Of a stretch of 49,329 bases of DNA, positions 15,416 through 23,790 are shown in pieces (position 1 is the first letter of the stretch; every line of letters starts with the position of its first letter). A program made the translations under genes and the position numbers. Origin of the DNA: a virus; the IMG/VR virus record IMGVR_UViG_3300045999_002286, positions 1-49,329 of that record. One strand, given 5' to 3'. The notes beneath the pieces are model-generated. The model was not told the DNA's origin. It searched no databases and saw only the letters and a list, made by a program, of their open reading frames with translations.

Positions 15416-15751
15416 CTACTTGGCTAGGGGGCAACGCGCAATTGCACGACCTTTAAGAGCCAAGTATTCGGGGTTTCGATTCTTAGAATCATAGTCCCCC
15501 GTTGACGCGGGCTGACCGCTCTTACCCTTCTCATTCCACATTACGCGGACTGTGTAGAAAGGTGTGAGACTCTTGACATGATTAGTGTCAAAGGACTTGT
15601 CGCGCTTCCAGTTAAGGTGCTCATGTTTAGCACCTTGATTGGACTTCACGATTGCTTGGACTTCTCGGGCACGCTTTCTCTCAGCCCACAAGGCAAGAGC
15701 CTGTGGATCAGCCAAGAGGGCGGCTTGCCTAGTGCGCTTATCAGGTCGCAT
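15416..15751 (-). CDS. Small basic hypothetical protein
   Basis: A 111-aa, Lys/Arg-rich product. The ATG at 15751 has AGGGGAAG 8 nt upstream. The N-terminal helix (LALWAERKRAREVQAI) is followed by a strand region with FYTVRVMWNEKGKSG. It is the first clearly intact leftward gene. Function unknown; a host-takeover or nucleic-acid-binding role is only a guess from position and charge. Confidence 0.7.
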   Translation of the reverse strand: MRPDKRTRQAALLADPQALALWAERKRAREVQAIVKSNQGAKHEHLNWKRDKSFDTNHVKSLTPFYTVRVMWNEKGKSGQPASTGDYDSKNRNPEYLALKGRAIARCPLAK

Positions 15752-15895
15752 CTTGCATACTTCCCCTATCGGTGGACGGAATTATGGCGTCGTGGAAATC
15801 GTACCAACCGTCTATGTGTGTCAGCCCGTTGCTGACAATTGGACTTTACGAGCCTTGATTGCCTGGTTCAAGCTATCTAAGGATGTAAAATGCAC
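15741..15895 (-). pseudogene. Small gene split by an apparent frameshift
   Basis: A GTG-started frame from 15895 reads 24 residues (ends KARKVQLSATG), then a stop. One frame back, protein-like sequence continues (LTHIDGWYDFHDAIIPS) to a TGA that overlaps the next ATG, the usual junction here. Together they would make about 51 aa. A one-base indel, a sequencing error or a -1 frameshift could explain it. No clear ribosome site at the GTG. Confidence 0.35.
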
Positions 15896-16036
15896 ATTTT
15901 TTCAAATTATTTTACATGTCATTGTTTTTATTCAATGTTTTTGTGCAGATAAAATGTTTTGTTCTGTGTTTGTTCACGCTCCCAAATATGACTGATTTGA
16001 CCCAAATCGCTAAGGTTGTGCAAATCACCTATCTAG

Positions 16037-16067
16037 GGTTAACCGGCTCTGATTCTACAACCTTAGG
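16037..16067. repeat. Imperfect 31-bp direct repeat, copy 1
   Basis: It begins GGTTAACCGG and continues with TGATTC and CAA. It matches 16145-16175 at about 22 of 31 positions, spaced 108 bp. Such spaced repeats occur at replication origins and operators, which fits the location. Confidence 0.4.
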
Positions 16068-16144
16068 TGTCTTTATATATAGTATAATGTATAGGCCCCA
16101 TTACTTGTGGGTAACCCAGCCCAGACCGCCCCAATACAACCTGT

Positions 16145-16175
16145 GGTTCACCGGTGTTGATTCGGCAATCTATGG
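16145..16175. repeat. Imperfect 31-bp direct repeat, copy 2
   Basis: It begins GGTTCACCGG, with TGATTC and CAA at the same offsets as in the copy at 16037. Similarity is partial and was judged by eye. Confidence 0.4.
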
Positions 16176-16538
16176 TTGTATCTTCCCAGTTTTACTGCAC
16201 ATTTTAACCTTTGATACCTTGACAAAACAATAACAACCACAAGTAGGTAACCGCCCTGTGTGACTGGTGAGTGTGTAACACACAACAACGAATGAATAAT
16301 ATTTCATTTAGAATAAAGAACATAGAACATAGAATAGTATATACTACACACTGAACGCTATATAAAATGTTCAGCGTCCCTCGTTCAATCAACCTTAAAT
16401 AGTTTTCCCGCCCCGTGACTACCTTAGGTTGTGGACGGGGGGTGTGGGGGGTCGGGGTTGCTGCATTATTGCATATCACACCCACAATATTTCTCACAGA
16501 AATTCCCGGATACTCGCCCCCGGATACAGTAGGTAGGC

Positions 16539-16567
16539 TTGACAGGTCCCGAGGTCGGGGGCATACT
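16539..16567 (+). promoter_or_regulatory. Possible sigma70 promoter with consensus -35 and weak -10
   Basis: TTGACA (16539-16544), 17-nt spacer and CATACT (16562-16567; 4 of 6 matches). It precedes the perfect promoter by 93 bp in the same direction and may be an activator-dependent or minor start. Confidence 0.35.
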
Positions 16568-16631
16568 CCGTATTGATGCACACCTCGGGGAACACGACTG
16601 CTATTATTTTCTTGTCTTCTCTTTTTTCCTC

Positions 16632-16660
16632 TTGACATCGGGGGCTCTTTTTGGTATAAT
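16632..16660 (+). promoter_or_regulatory. Perfect sigma70-type promoter for the rightward block
   Basis: TTGACA (16632-16637), 17-nt spacer and TATAAT (16655-16660) match the consensus exactly. A transcript would start near 16667 and enter a leader with a tiny reading frame and a terminator-like hairpin before the tailspike gene. It is the only strong rightward promoter upstream of the structural genes. Confidence 0.85.
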
Positions 16661-16679
16661 ATACCTATAAAGGGGATAC

Positions 16680-16700
16680 ATGAAAGAAGCTAATTATTAA
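16680..16700 (+). CDS. Possible 6-residue leader peptide
   Basis: ATG at 16680 follows AAGGGG by 5 nt and reads MKEANY then TAA. It lies between the promoter and the leader terminator, where a ribosome could influence RNA folding. Such a short frame may also be coincidence. Confidence 0.3.
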   Translation: MKEANY

Positions 16701-16759
16701 TTAATATATTATCTATTAGTTCTCTTACACAATTGGGACACACAATATGGGATACCCAT

Positions 16760-16787
16760 ATAGGCGGGTCCCCCCTATTCTTTTTTT
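16760..16787 (+). terminator. Leader terminator/attenuator upstream of the tailspike
   Basis: ATAGGCGGGTCCCCCCTAT (16760-16778) folds into a stem with one C-C mismatch and is followed by TCTTTTTTT (16779-16787). An alternative hairpin, TATGGG-ATA-CCCATA (16746-16760), ends on the base where this one begins, so the two abut and could hinder each other. The site is about 120 nt from the expected transcript start, implying either a short RNA or regulated read-through into the late genes. Confidence 0.6.
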
Positions 16788-16855
16788 GTCTTACTAGGTC
16801 GCAGACCGTTGCTCTGCTCTTCTCTTCTATTAACCCGCGCCGGAGGTTCTACCGT

Positions 16856-19024
16856 TTGCCCAAAGTTACTTTGTCTCCTATTCTGTCCGGGTTCCGGGCC
16901 ACTAACAAGCTCAACCAGAACTTTGCGGAAATTGCCGGGGAGCTCGAGAACACCCTGAGTCGGGACGGCTCCACCCCCAACCAGATGCTGGCCCCGTTGG
17001 ACATGAACTCCAATCGGATTATCAACGTTGGGGCCCCCATTAACCTCACCGACGCGGTCCGCCTGCAAGACGTGGTGGCGGGTTCGGTGACCATCGACGT
17101 GGTGGCCAACATCGCAACCATTGCCAACGTGGCCACTTTGCGTAGCACCACGTGGCCCGAGGGACGCCCAGACGTAATTCAGCTTTTGTCTAACCACACC
17201 ACCGGGGACGGTGGGGGTTTCTTCCGCTGGGATAGCACAAGTGTCCTCAACGATAACAACGGCGGCACTCGGGTCAAGGAAGATGCCACAGCCACGGGCC
17301 GGTGGGTAAGACAAATAAACGATGGGTGGGTGCACGCCTCTTGGTTTGGGCTTGTGCTGTCTTCTAATGAATCGGACGCCTCAGCTAATACTACGGCACT
17401 GCAACGGGCACTAAATTCCGGCTACCATGTTCGCTTACCCTCTGGAAGGTTTGTAGCGGGTTTGGTAACTCAAAATACTGCCGGACAAATTGTACAAGGC
17501 GACTGGCGTACAATATGGACCCACTCAGCCACGGCTAGTGGCAACCTAATCACAATTAACAGTGGCGCAGTTGGTGCAGTTCATCGTGGTTATACTATCG
17601 ACGGTAACAGTGCAAACCTAGTATATTTCTACAACGCATCTGAGTTCTTAAACTTTGCCACAGATGTGACCATTGAAGGGATGAAATTCGTAAACTGTCA
17701 ATCAATGGGCGTTCGTTCTGTTGGACCAGCTCATCGATTTAAGTGTCTAAATAACTTTTTTGAAAATGTTGGCGACTTCGCTATCTTCTGCTTCCTAAGC
17801 CCCACAACAATCTTGGGAAGCCCTGCTGATGGCATTGTAGACGGTAACACTATTATAAACTTTGGTATTCAAGGTGGTGGTGGCAGTATTACAGCGTCCG
17901 CTGGTATTGGTATCAGGTCACTGGTCGGTGGCTGGAAGTGTACAAACAATAGCATAACGCAAACCGTTGAACATGCTAATGACCAGCTGGGTATTGAGTT
18001 TTGGACTGATAGCAACAACGGGATCATCTCTAACAATACTGTGGATATGAGTTTAGCGGGTGATTTTGGTCTTTCTTGTACGGGTAAAGGTAATGTTGTA
18101 TCCAATAACCTAATTATAGGATCAACTTCTTATGCCATTGAAATGTTTGATCGAGCTGGTGTTACATCTGGCAATATCATCCGTTCACCTTATGGGGCAG
18201 GCATTGCGCTCAACACAAATCCTCTCAACCCAGATAGTTGCGATTTAATCACCATCACGGGTAACGCAATCGAAAATATCACAACCACTAACCCCTCGTT
18301 TGCTGGGATTGTTGTGGCGGGAGATGCTTCTGCAACACCCATTGGGATTACCGTCACAGGAAACACTTTGGAGGGTCCCGGAAACCTACTTTACTTTGAT
18401 GGTGGGCCTAGGGGGTGGTCAATTACGGGCAACTCATTCTACAATACCGGCTCCTCTAGAATGTCAATAAACATGGGGGCAAGTGAGGGTATCATTTCTG
18501 GAAACTTGTTTCATCGGGTTTCTGCTGCTGGGACTGGCAATCAAACTGAAAGCGTGTTGATTGGCGGTTTAAGCACAGGTATTACTGTTACCGATAACCG
18601 TTGGGTGGGTAATAATCGGATAGAAAGGGCGTTGTCTATTCAACCCGGTGCATCTAACATATTTGTTGGACCAAACCACTTTAGCGGAATAACGCTAAAC
18701 TCAATCCTTGTGTCATCATCATCACCATCAATTGTTATTTTTGGTGGTTTTTCAAACACGGGTATCAGTGCAAACGCAGCAACCAAAGTGTTTGGTTTCT
18801 TAAATTCTGCTGACAATGAGTTCTCGGCTCAAAACGCCCCGCTAGGCATTAGCTCTTATACAGTAGCCAACTTACCTATTGACGTTGTTGAAGGTCAAAT
18901 AGCTTTTGCCGCCAATGGGCGGAAGACTGGAGAGGGGCCGGGTGTGGGAACAGGTGTACTGGTCGTCCGAGACAACGCAAACTGGCGTGTCGTATCAGAA
19001 GCGCTACCCGTGGTGACATCGTAA
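16856..19024 (+). CDS. Tailspike with beta-helix domain, probable receptor-binding depolymerase
   Basis: A 722-aa virion protein. I start it at TTG 16856, 9 nt after GGAGG; an upstream frame to 16733 would include the leader terminator. Residues 1-80 form an anchor (TLSRDGSTPNQM...LDMNSNRIINVGAP) nearly shared with the fibre at 30550. A tailspike head follows (GDGGGFFRWDST...GRWVRQ), then many right-handed beta-helix turns (ITGN, VTGN, ISGN motifs). The C-terminal module (GQIAFAANGRKTGEGPGVGTG) is typical of phage spikes. Polysaccharide degradation is likely but the active site is not identifiable by eye. Confidence 0.85.
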   Translation: MPKVTLSPILSGFRATNKLNQNFAEIAGELENTLSRDGSTPNQMLAPLDMNSNRIINVGAPINLTDAVRLQDVVAGSVTIDVVANIATIANVATLRSTTWPEGRPDVIQLLSNHTTGDGGGFFRWDSTSVLNDNNGGTRVKEDATATGRWVRQINDGWVHASWFGLVLSSNESDASANTTALQRALNSGYHVRLPSGRFVAGLVTQNTAGQIVQGDWRTIWTHSATASGNLITINSGAVGAVHRGYTIDGNSANLVYFYNASEFLNFATDVTIEGMKFVNCQSMGVRSVGPAHRFKCLNNFFENVGDFAIFCFLSPTTILGSPADGIVDGNTIINFGIQGGGGSITASAGIGIRSLVGGWKCTNNSITQTVEHANDQLGIEFWTDSNNGIISNNTVDMSLAGDFGLSCTGKGNVVSNNLIIGSTSYAIEMFDRAGVTSGNIIRSPYGAGIALNTNPLNPDSCDLITITGNAIENITTTNPSFAGIVVAGDASATPIGITVTGNTLEGPGNLLYFDGGPRGWSITGNSFYNTGSSRMSINMGASEGIISGNLFHRVSAAGTGNQTESVLIGGLSTGITVTDNRWVGNNRIERALSIQPGASNIFVGPNHFSGITLNSILVSSSSPSIVIFGGFSNTGISANAATKVFGFLNSADNEFSAQNAPLGISSYTVANLPIDVVEGQIAFAANGRKTGEGPGVGTGVLVVRDNANWRVVSEALPVVTS

Positions 19025-19025
19025 C

Positions 19026-19505
19026 ATGAAAACAGCAGCACTATTCCTAGAGGCCCCCGGTGAAAAGGGGACCGACGTAAAGTTCTCCCTACACAACGAC
19101 GTCGAGGGTCTCATCAACGCCCGTAGGTCTTTCGTCCACGAGGGCGACCCAACCGGGTACGCGTGGGCCCTGAAGTATCTTGACTCCTACCGACACTTCG
19201 AGCGTCTCCTAGAATCCACGTGGTTCAAAGAGGCGTTCGACCAGTGGGTACGAGAGCTCAACATGAAGAACCGGGCCGACGCCATCCAGAAGATCAAGCA
19301 GATTGCCGACGAGGGTAACGACACCCAAGCCTTGCAAGCCTCCAAGTATCTGGCCGAAGCGGGCTGGGACAAGGTAACGGCTCGGGGGCGACCCTCCAAG
19401 GAAGAACTGAAGGGGGAGCTGAAACGGTTGGCAAACCTAAGCGAACAGACAAACGAAGACCTAGAACGTATCGGCGGTCTTAAACTTATCAAAGGTGGTA
19501 AATAA
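19026..19505 (+). CDS. Terminase small subunit
   Basis: A 159-aa DNA-packaging protein that would recognise phage DNA and load the large terminase. Evidence is family-like: a helical N-terminal half and the block ALQASKYLAEAGWD followed by RGRPSKEELK, which I associate with small terminases of podoviruses. It starts 1 nt after the tailspike stop, an unusual separation from the large subunit 4 kb downstream. Confidence 0.65.
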   Translation: MKTAALFLEAPGEKGTDVKFSLHNDVEGLINARRSFVHEGDPTGYAWALKYLDSYRHFERLLESTWFKEAFDQWVRELNMKNRADAIQKIKQIADEGNDTQALQASKYLAEAGWDKVTARGRPSKEELKGELKRLANLSEQTNEDLERIGGLKLIKGGK

Positions 19506-19510
19506 CTCTC

Positions 19511-19756
19511 ATGATGCCTTACACATCCCCTAACGTCTCCCACGGCAAGCACGCTGTAGTTGTGAACCCAGCCGGGGAGACCTTTACGATCCCGCCCAAG
19601 GCCCTTATGTGCATCAGCGCAGGCAACATGGCGTGTACCCCCATTAACTCCTCCACGGCCATCTCTATTTCAGGCGCGGGGGCCCTCCAAGTGGTGCCTC
19701 TAGTCTGCAAGTCAGTAGGGGTGAGCACTGGTGTTTGGGTAGCGATTTACGACTAA
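19511..19756 (+). CDS. Small probable virion protein
   Basis: An 81-aa, Gly/Ala/Ser-rich, beta-prone product (SSTAISISGAGALQVVPLV). It lies between small terminase and a BNR-repeat adhesin with 1-5 nt gaps. The start may be Met1 or Met2. It is likely a minor structural or fibre-associated protein. Confidence 0.65.
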   Translation: MMPYTSPNVSHGKHAVVVNPAGETFTIPPKALMCISAGNMACTPINSSTAISISGAGALQVVPLVCKSVGVSTGVWVAIYD

Positions 19757-19757
19757 G

Positions 19758-20696
19758 ATGTTAGGTTTATCACTCAGTACAGTTAGAAGTTCGGGACCTG
19801 CCGCTGAAACCCCTATTGGGGCCAATTGGTCTGCTGTTACCTTACCATCGGGAGCGCTTGGTTATAACGCGGTAGCGGTCAGTGGCACAACTTGGGTGGC
19901 GTGTTGCGAAAGTTCAAACCAACATGCAAGGTCAACCGATAATGGTGCGACTTGGGCAGTATCCCTTGGTATATCTGCAAGACTTTGGTTTGATATAGCG
20001 GCAAGTGGTTCAACATGGATAATGGTTGCAATCGGCGGCACCAATGGCGCGGAAAGATCAACTGACGACGGCGCAACTTGGAGTACCATTGGTTTGCCTG
20101 CATCTCATGCTTGGTGGGCGGTCGCGGCGAGTGGCACGACTTGGGTGGTTGTCGGAAACAACAGCAACCAATTTGCACGATCCACTGATGACGGCGCGAA
20201 TTGGTCAATACTTACCCTGTCGGCTTCTCGGCAATGGAAAGGTATTGCGGCAAGCGGCACAACTTGGGTGGCCGTTGCAGGCGGCGGCGGTGGAACAGAC
20301 CAAGCGGCACGCTCTACGGATGGTGGTGCAACGTGGTCGGATATCACCTTATCTAGCTCTAGGGACTGGCGCGGCGTAGCAGTCAACGGCACGACTTGGG
20401 TGGCGGTTGCAGGGGGCACCGATCAAGCGACACGCTCTACGGATGGTGGTGCAACTTGGTCGGCAATCACTTTACCTGCCTCTCGAAGCTGGACCTCGGT
20501 TGCAGCGCGCGGAAACACTTGGATAGCGGTTGCGGATGACAGTACAAACCAAGCCGCCCGATCAACCGACAATGGAGCAACTTGGTCGGCAATTACTTTA
20601 CCATTTTCGGTGACCCGTCGAGGTGTAGCGGCCAACGCCACGGCTGTTGTGGCGGTAGCTTATGGCAACGTCCAAGGCGCACGTAGTATTAGTTAA
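19758..20696 (+). CDS. BNR/Asp-box beta-propeller protein, probable tail adhesin
   Basis: A 312-aa product built from about six repeats of 42 residues, each with an Asp-box (ARSTDNGATW or variants) and a SGTTWVAVA strand. This is the signature of sialidase-like beta-propellers. No catalytic sialidase residues are evident, so glycan binding is more likely than cleavage. The repeats are also similar at DNA level, so copy number could vary between strains. Confidence 0.8.
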   Translation: MLGLSLSTVRSSGPAAETPIGANWSAVTLPSGALGYNAVAVSGTTWVACCESSNQHARSTDNGATWAVSLGISARLWFDIAASGSTWIMVAIGGTNGAERSTDDGATWSTIGLPASHAWWAVAASGTTWVVVGNNSNQFARSTDDGANWSILTLSASRQWKGIAASGTTWVAVAGGGGGTDQAARSTDGGATWSDITLSSSRDWRGVAVNGTTWVAVAGGTDQATRSTDGGATWSAITLPASRSWTSVAARGNTWIAVADDSTNQAARSTDNGATWSAITLPFSVTRRGVAANATAVVAVAYGNVQGARSIS

Positions 20697-20711
20697 AAGA
20701 ATAGGTAAGTA

Positions 20712-20948
20712 ATGCCAGCTAAGAAATATCAAAACCCTAAAGGGGGCCTCAATGCAGCCGGACGTGCGTACTTTAAGCGTAAAGAAGGTGCCAACCTAAA
20801 ACCCCCTGCCCCGAACCCAAAGACAAAAAAGGACGCCGGACGTAAGAAGTCTTTCTGTGCCCGTATGTCTGGGGTAAAGGGTCCAATGAAAGACGAAAAG
20901 GGAAGACCAACCCGTAAGGCTTTGGCCCTAAGAGCGTGGAAGTGCTAG
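20712..20948 (+). CDS. DUF6321-like small basic protein
   Basis: A 78-aa, very Lys/Arg-rich product. The blocks GGLNAAGRAYFKRKEGANLKP and then GVKGPMKDEKGRPTRKALALRAW match a family of short phage proteins of unknown function (DUF6321, from memory). The charge suggests nucleic-acid contact or a minor virion role. Confidence 0.75.
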   Translation: MPAKKYQNPKGGLNAAGRAYFKRKEGANLKPPAPNPKTKKDAGRKKSFCARMSGVKGPMKDEKGRPTRKALALRAWKC

Positions 20949-20951
20949 AAA

Positions 20952-21485
20952 ATGATTAACTCAACCGACACTTTTATCTTTAGGCGGGTACACCCCGTAT
21001 CACAAAGAGTCTCCAATGGACGGGCCACTGTCCAAGAGTTGGTGGATTTGGTTGGGTCTTCTATTGAAATACCTATCCCTGAGTCGTCGCTACCTGTTGG
21101 TGGTTCCACTGGTCAAGCCCTTATCAAGAACAGTTCTACTGATTTTGATGTGTCTTGGGGCACTGTGTCCGGCGGATCAAGCATTGCAGATGGTGACAAG
21201 GGCGACATCACGGTGTCGGGCTCTGGCGCAACATGGACGATTGACGCGGCGGCGGTTACCTACTCTAAGCTACAAGACGTCGCGGCCAACAGTGTTCTGG
21301 CCCGATCCTCGGCAACCCTTGGTGACGTAGGTGAAGTTTCTTTGTCTACCTCTCAACTATTTGGGCGGGGCGAAACGGGTAATCTAACCCCAATTAGTCT
21401 TGGCACCAACCTATCCATGTCTGGGACAACCTTGAACGCTGCTAATGGTGCCCCTGCGACATACTTTAACCCATACATATTTTAA
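20952..21485 (+). CDS. Tail-fibre-like protein
   Basis: A 177-aa product rich in Gly, Ser, Thr and Ala. The N-terminus carries FIFRRVHPVSQRVSNGRATV, then short repeats such as GDKGDITVSGSGATWTIDAAAVTYSKL, typical of phage fibre shafts. It is probably a short fibre or adaptor between BNR adhesin and downstream structural proteins. Confidence 0.7.
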   Translation: MINSTDTFIFRRVHPVSQRVSNGRATVQELVDLVGSSIEIPIPESSLPVGGSTGQALIKNSSTDFDVSWGTVSGGSSIADGDKGDITVSGSGATWTIDAAAVTYSKLQDVAANSVLARSSATLGDVGEVSLSTSQLFGRGETGNLTPISLGTNLSMSGTTLNAANGAPATYFNPYIF

Positions 21486-21495
21486 GGTTTAACCG

Positions 21496-21888
21496 ATGGC
21501 ATCCACCCCAAACTTTGTCGGCACCCCCCGATACTACAGAGGCCGCGCAACTGCTGCCAACACAAATCGTGACGGTACAGGTACAATTGTTGATATTGTT
21601 CCCACAGGCTCGGGCCCCCGAAAGATCGACCGCATTGAAATTACGGCAGAGGGCACCACAACAGCAGGCACTGTGCGCCTGTACATCTTTAACGGCACTG
21701 ACTATCGCCTTTGGCGCGAGGTGGCGGTGACCGCTATTACGGCCTCAGCTACGGTGCCTGCCTTCAGTGCTGAAATCGACCTGTCGTTTGCGGGTCAAAT
21801 CTTTGTCCTCGAAGGTACCCACAAGTTGGGTTTTGCCCCCCACAACGCTGAGGCCTTCATTGGTCACGCCTTTGGGGGTGATTTCTAA
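21496..21888 (+). CDS. Probable virion/tail-associated protein
   Basis: A 130-aa beta-rich product (RIEITAEGTTTAGTVRLYIFNG). Its last base is the first base of the next gene's ATG. A jelly-roll-like minor structural or fibre protein is likely from composition and context; not recognised further. Confidence 0.65.
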   Translation: MASTPNFVGTPRYYRGRATAANTNRDGTGTIVDIVPTGSGPRKIDRIEITAEGTTTAGTVRLYIFNGTDYRLWREVAVTAITASATVPAFSAEIDLSFAGQIFVLEGTHKLGFAPHNAEAFIGHAFGGDF

Positions 21889-23372
21889 TGTATCGTGGAT
21901 TACTTGGTATCCCGGAAACACAAGACCAACTTAGGTATATCCGACGAGCAGGTTACAACGTACCAGAAGGTTTTGTTGCGGCTTCTGCTCTTGTCTTACC
22001 TGACGGGGAAGCGGTCTCAAATACTAACCACCTACCTGTTGCGGCAACTCAACGGATAGAGACGGCTGGCTTCTCGGCCTCCGGTGCGTCAGTTCTAGAT
22101 TCTTTCTTTGTCCAAACCCCACGGGTGGGCACTGGGGTCACCTATAACCAAGCAAGTGGCGCACTTAACATCCTGACAGGGACAACGACAAACGCTGAGT
22201 TCCTTGCTCGGTCAGTTAACACATACTGGGGCTCCATGCGACTGCGGGCCTCAATCGTGGCCTCACAACGTATCGCAAACCAAAACTTTGCTGTTATCTT
22301 GGCTGACCTCCTTGGTGAGGGCCTGACGTACACTATTAACAGCAGCACAAGTGTGACCGTTGCTACCTCTGGCCTTAACTTCAACGCCACGATGGTGGGC
22401 CAGTTTGTTTTTCTAGGTGCTATTACAGGCGCTGCTGGTGTACCGGGACGGTATGCAATCTCCGCAGTTTCAGGAGACAACATTACCTTTACGGTTGCTG
22501 GTTGGCCCGCCTCTGGTACAGGTACGCTGACCCTCTTCGGACGTAACTATGTGCGTAACCTGCTTACCGGGACAACTGCAACCAACGTTGCGTGGGATGT
22601 CCAGCGTAATGGTTGGGCCACGGGGGATACAACGGCAACAATTAACACCACAGCTTCACCCGGTACAATTCTACAAAACGAACTGACTGGGCGTGACGCG
22701 TGGCTCCACGATGCGTTGCGGGCAACATCAACCACCCCTAACTATACTGTTCGGGCAAGTCGATACGAAAACATTCCCGAACCCACCACACAATTCCACG
22801 TGTTTTTGTGGTCGTACAACGGCACCACGGCACCTGCGTCTACAACAACGTGGACACTTGGACACGTAACAGTTGAACAGTATGCTAACCAATCGGTTTA
22901 TCTACAGGGTGTTAGGGCTCAAGGTGCTGCTAATCCGCTACCAACATCTATAATTGGTACGGCGGCGGCGGCCTTAAGTGCAAGTACAGCTCGGGTCGGT
23001 TTTAAAGCAGCCCACGGTATTTGGTACGATGACAGCTCCACAGTATTAGCTGCAAACGCTACGTTCACGGGCACATCTCGTGACTTGCTTGTAACGGCAA
23101 CGGCAACTGCATTTGCTAACGCAGCAACCTTCGCTAAAGAATTTAGGGTTAGTGCGGAAAGCGACCAATCGGGCACCCTTTGGGTTGAAGCCTCCCGTGA
23201 TAACTCTGTTTGGCGACGTGTTAAGTCTACCGCGACAGCAGCCGTTACCGGTGGTGGCCAGTTTGCTGAGATTATTCTACAACCTTCGTGGCGTTACGTA
23301 CGCGTTGGTTTCACAAATGGTGCCACTTTACAGACACGATTTACAATCGGTTCTATTGCAATGGGGGCTTAG
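21888..23372 (+). CDS. Large virion-associated protein, probable fibre/adhesin
   Basis: A 494-aa Thr/Ser/Ala-rich protein with no catalytic motif seen. Several beta-sandwich-like segments are apparent, and the last 130 residues (EFRVSAESDQSGTLWVEASRDN) resemble a carbohydrate-binding fold. Codon choice matches neighbouring structural genes. Role inferred from position in the adhesin cluster. Confidence 0.65.
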   Translation: MYRGLLGIPETQDQLRYIRRAGYNVPEGFVAASALVLPDGEAVSNTNHLPVAATQRIETAGFSASGASVLDSFFVQTPRVGTGVTYNQASGALNILTGTTTNAEFLARSVNTYWGSMRLRASIVASQRIANQNFAVILADLLGEGLTYTINSSTSVTVATSGLNFNATMVGQFVFLGAITGAAGVPGRYAISAVSGDNITFTVAGWPASGTGTLTLFGRNYVRNLLTGTTATNVAWDVQRNGWATGDTTATINTTASPGTILQNELTGRDAWLHDALRATSTTPNYTVRASRYENIPEPTTQFHVFLWSYNGTTAPASTTTWTLGHVTVEQYANQSVYLQGVRAQGAANPLPTSIIGTAAAALSASTARVGFKAAHGIWYDDSSTVLAANATFTGTSRDLLVTATATAFANAATFAKEFRVSAESDQSGTLWVEASRDNSVWRRVKSTATAAVTGGGQFAEIILQPSWRYVRVGFTNGATLQTRFTIGSIAMGA

Positions 23373-23540
23373 ATGCCAGTTAATATAGTAGACGACCGTT
23401 TTGCTTTTATTACACACGAAGACGGCACTAGGTTTCAAGTACTCTTACTTGACCCTGAAACAGGTGACCCCATTGATTGGGACGAACAGGCTACGGCTTT
23501 ATTAATAACAACACAGGTGAATAATGCCCAGAGCAACTGA
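23373..23540 (+). CDS. Small acidic hypothetical protein
   Basis: A 55-aa product (begins MPVNIVDDRFAFITHEDG) just after the adhesin stop. Its end overlaps the HNH gene start by 17 nt. No family recognised. Confidence 0.6.
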   Translation: MPVNIVDDRFAFITHEDGTRFQVLLLDPETGDPIDWDEQATALLITTQVNNAQSN

Positions 23541-23790
23541 AGCTGAGAAACGAGCTCAAGCTAAGTATCAAAAGAAACCAGAACAGGTGGCCAAAAGGGT
23601 TGCCCGAAATAAAGCCAGACGGCACATGATCAAAGCCGGGAAGGTACGCAAAGGTGACGGAAAAGACATCAACCACAAAGACGGCAACGCGCTCAACAAC
23701 TCGCGGAGCAACTGGCAAGTCCAAAGTCGCAAAGCCAACAGGTCGTTCCCCCGGACCAAAAGCGCCGGTAAACGTAATCCAAGAGACTGA
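23524..23790 (+). CDS. HNH-endonuclease-like small protein
   Basis: An 88-aa basic protein. DINHKDGNALNNSRSNWQV is the core of an HNH nuclease (catalytic His followed by the Asn-rich helix). HNH proteins next to the large terminase stimulate genome cleavage in several phages, which fits here. Unusually, its last 137 nt are also the first codons of the large terminase in another frame. Confidence 0.75.
   Translation: MPRATEAEKRAQAKYQKKPEQVAKRVARNKARRHMIKAGKVRKGDGKDINHKDGNALNNSRSNWQVQSRKANRSFPRTKSAGKRNPRD

Larger units (their letters stand above)
15896..16538. promoter_or_regulatory. AT-rich divergent control region, candidate origin and operators
   Basis: No convincing gene lies here. It separates the leftward and rightward blocks and contains several palindromes: GTGTGTAACACAC (16271-16283), AGTATATACT (16336-16345), CTGAAC-N12-GTTCAG (16351-16374), and three copies of an ACAACCTTAGG-type element (near 16010, 16057 and 16424). 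A TATAAT at 16083-16088 lacks a good -35. A weak leftward promoter may be TTGAAC (16388-16383) with a TTATAT/TATATA -10 overlapping the CTGAAC palindrome. Confidence 0.55.

Noticed and set aside
16219-16224. TTGACA as a third rightward promoter
   Set aside because: No -10-like hexamer at 16-18 nt downstream.
16204-16638. Minus-strand 144-codon open frame in the control region
   Set aside because: It starts opposite the late promoter, has no ribosome site, is compositionally unlike the phage proteins, and covers several palindromes; judged a chance frame.
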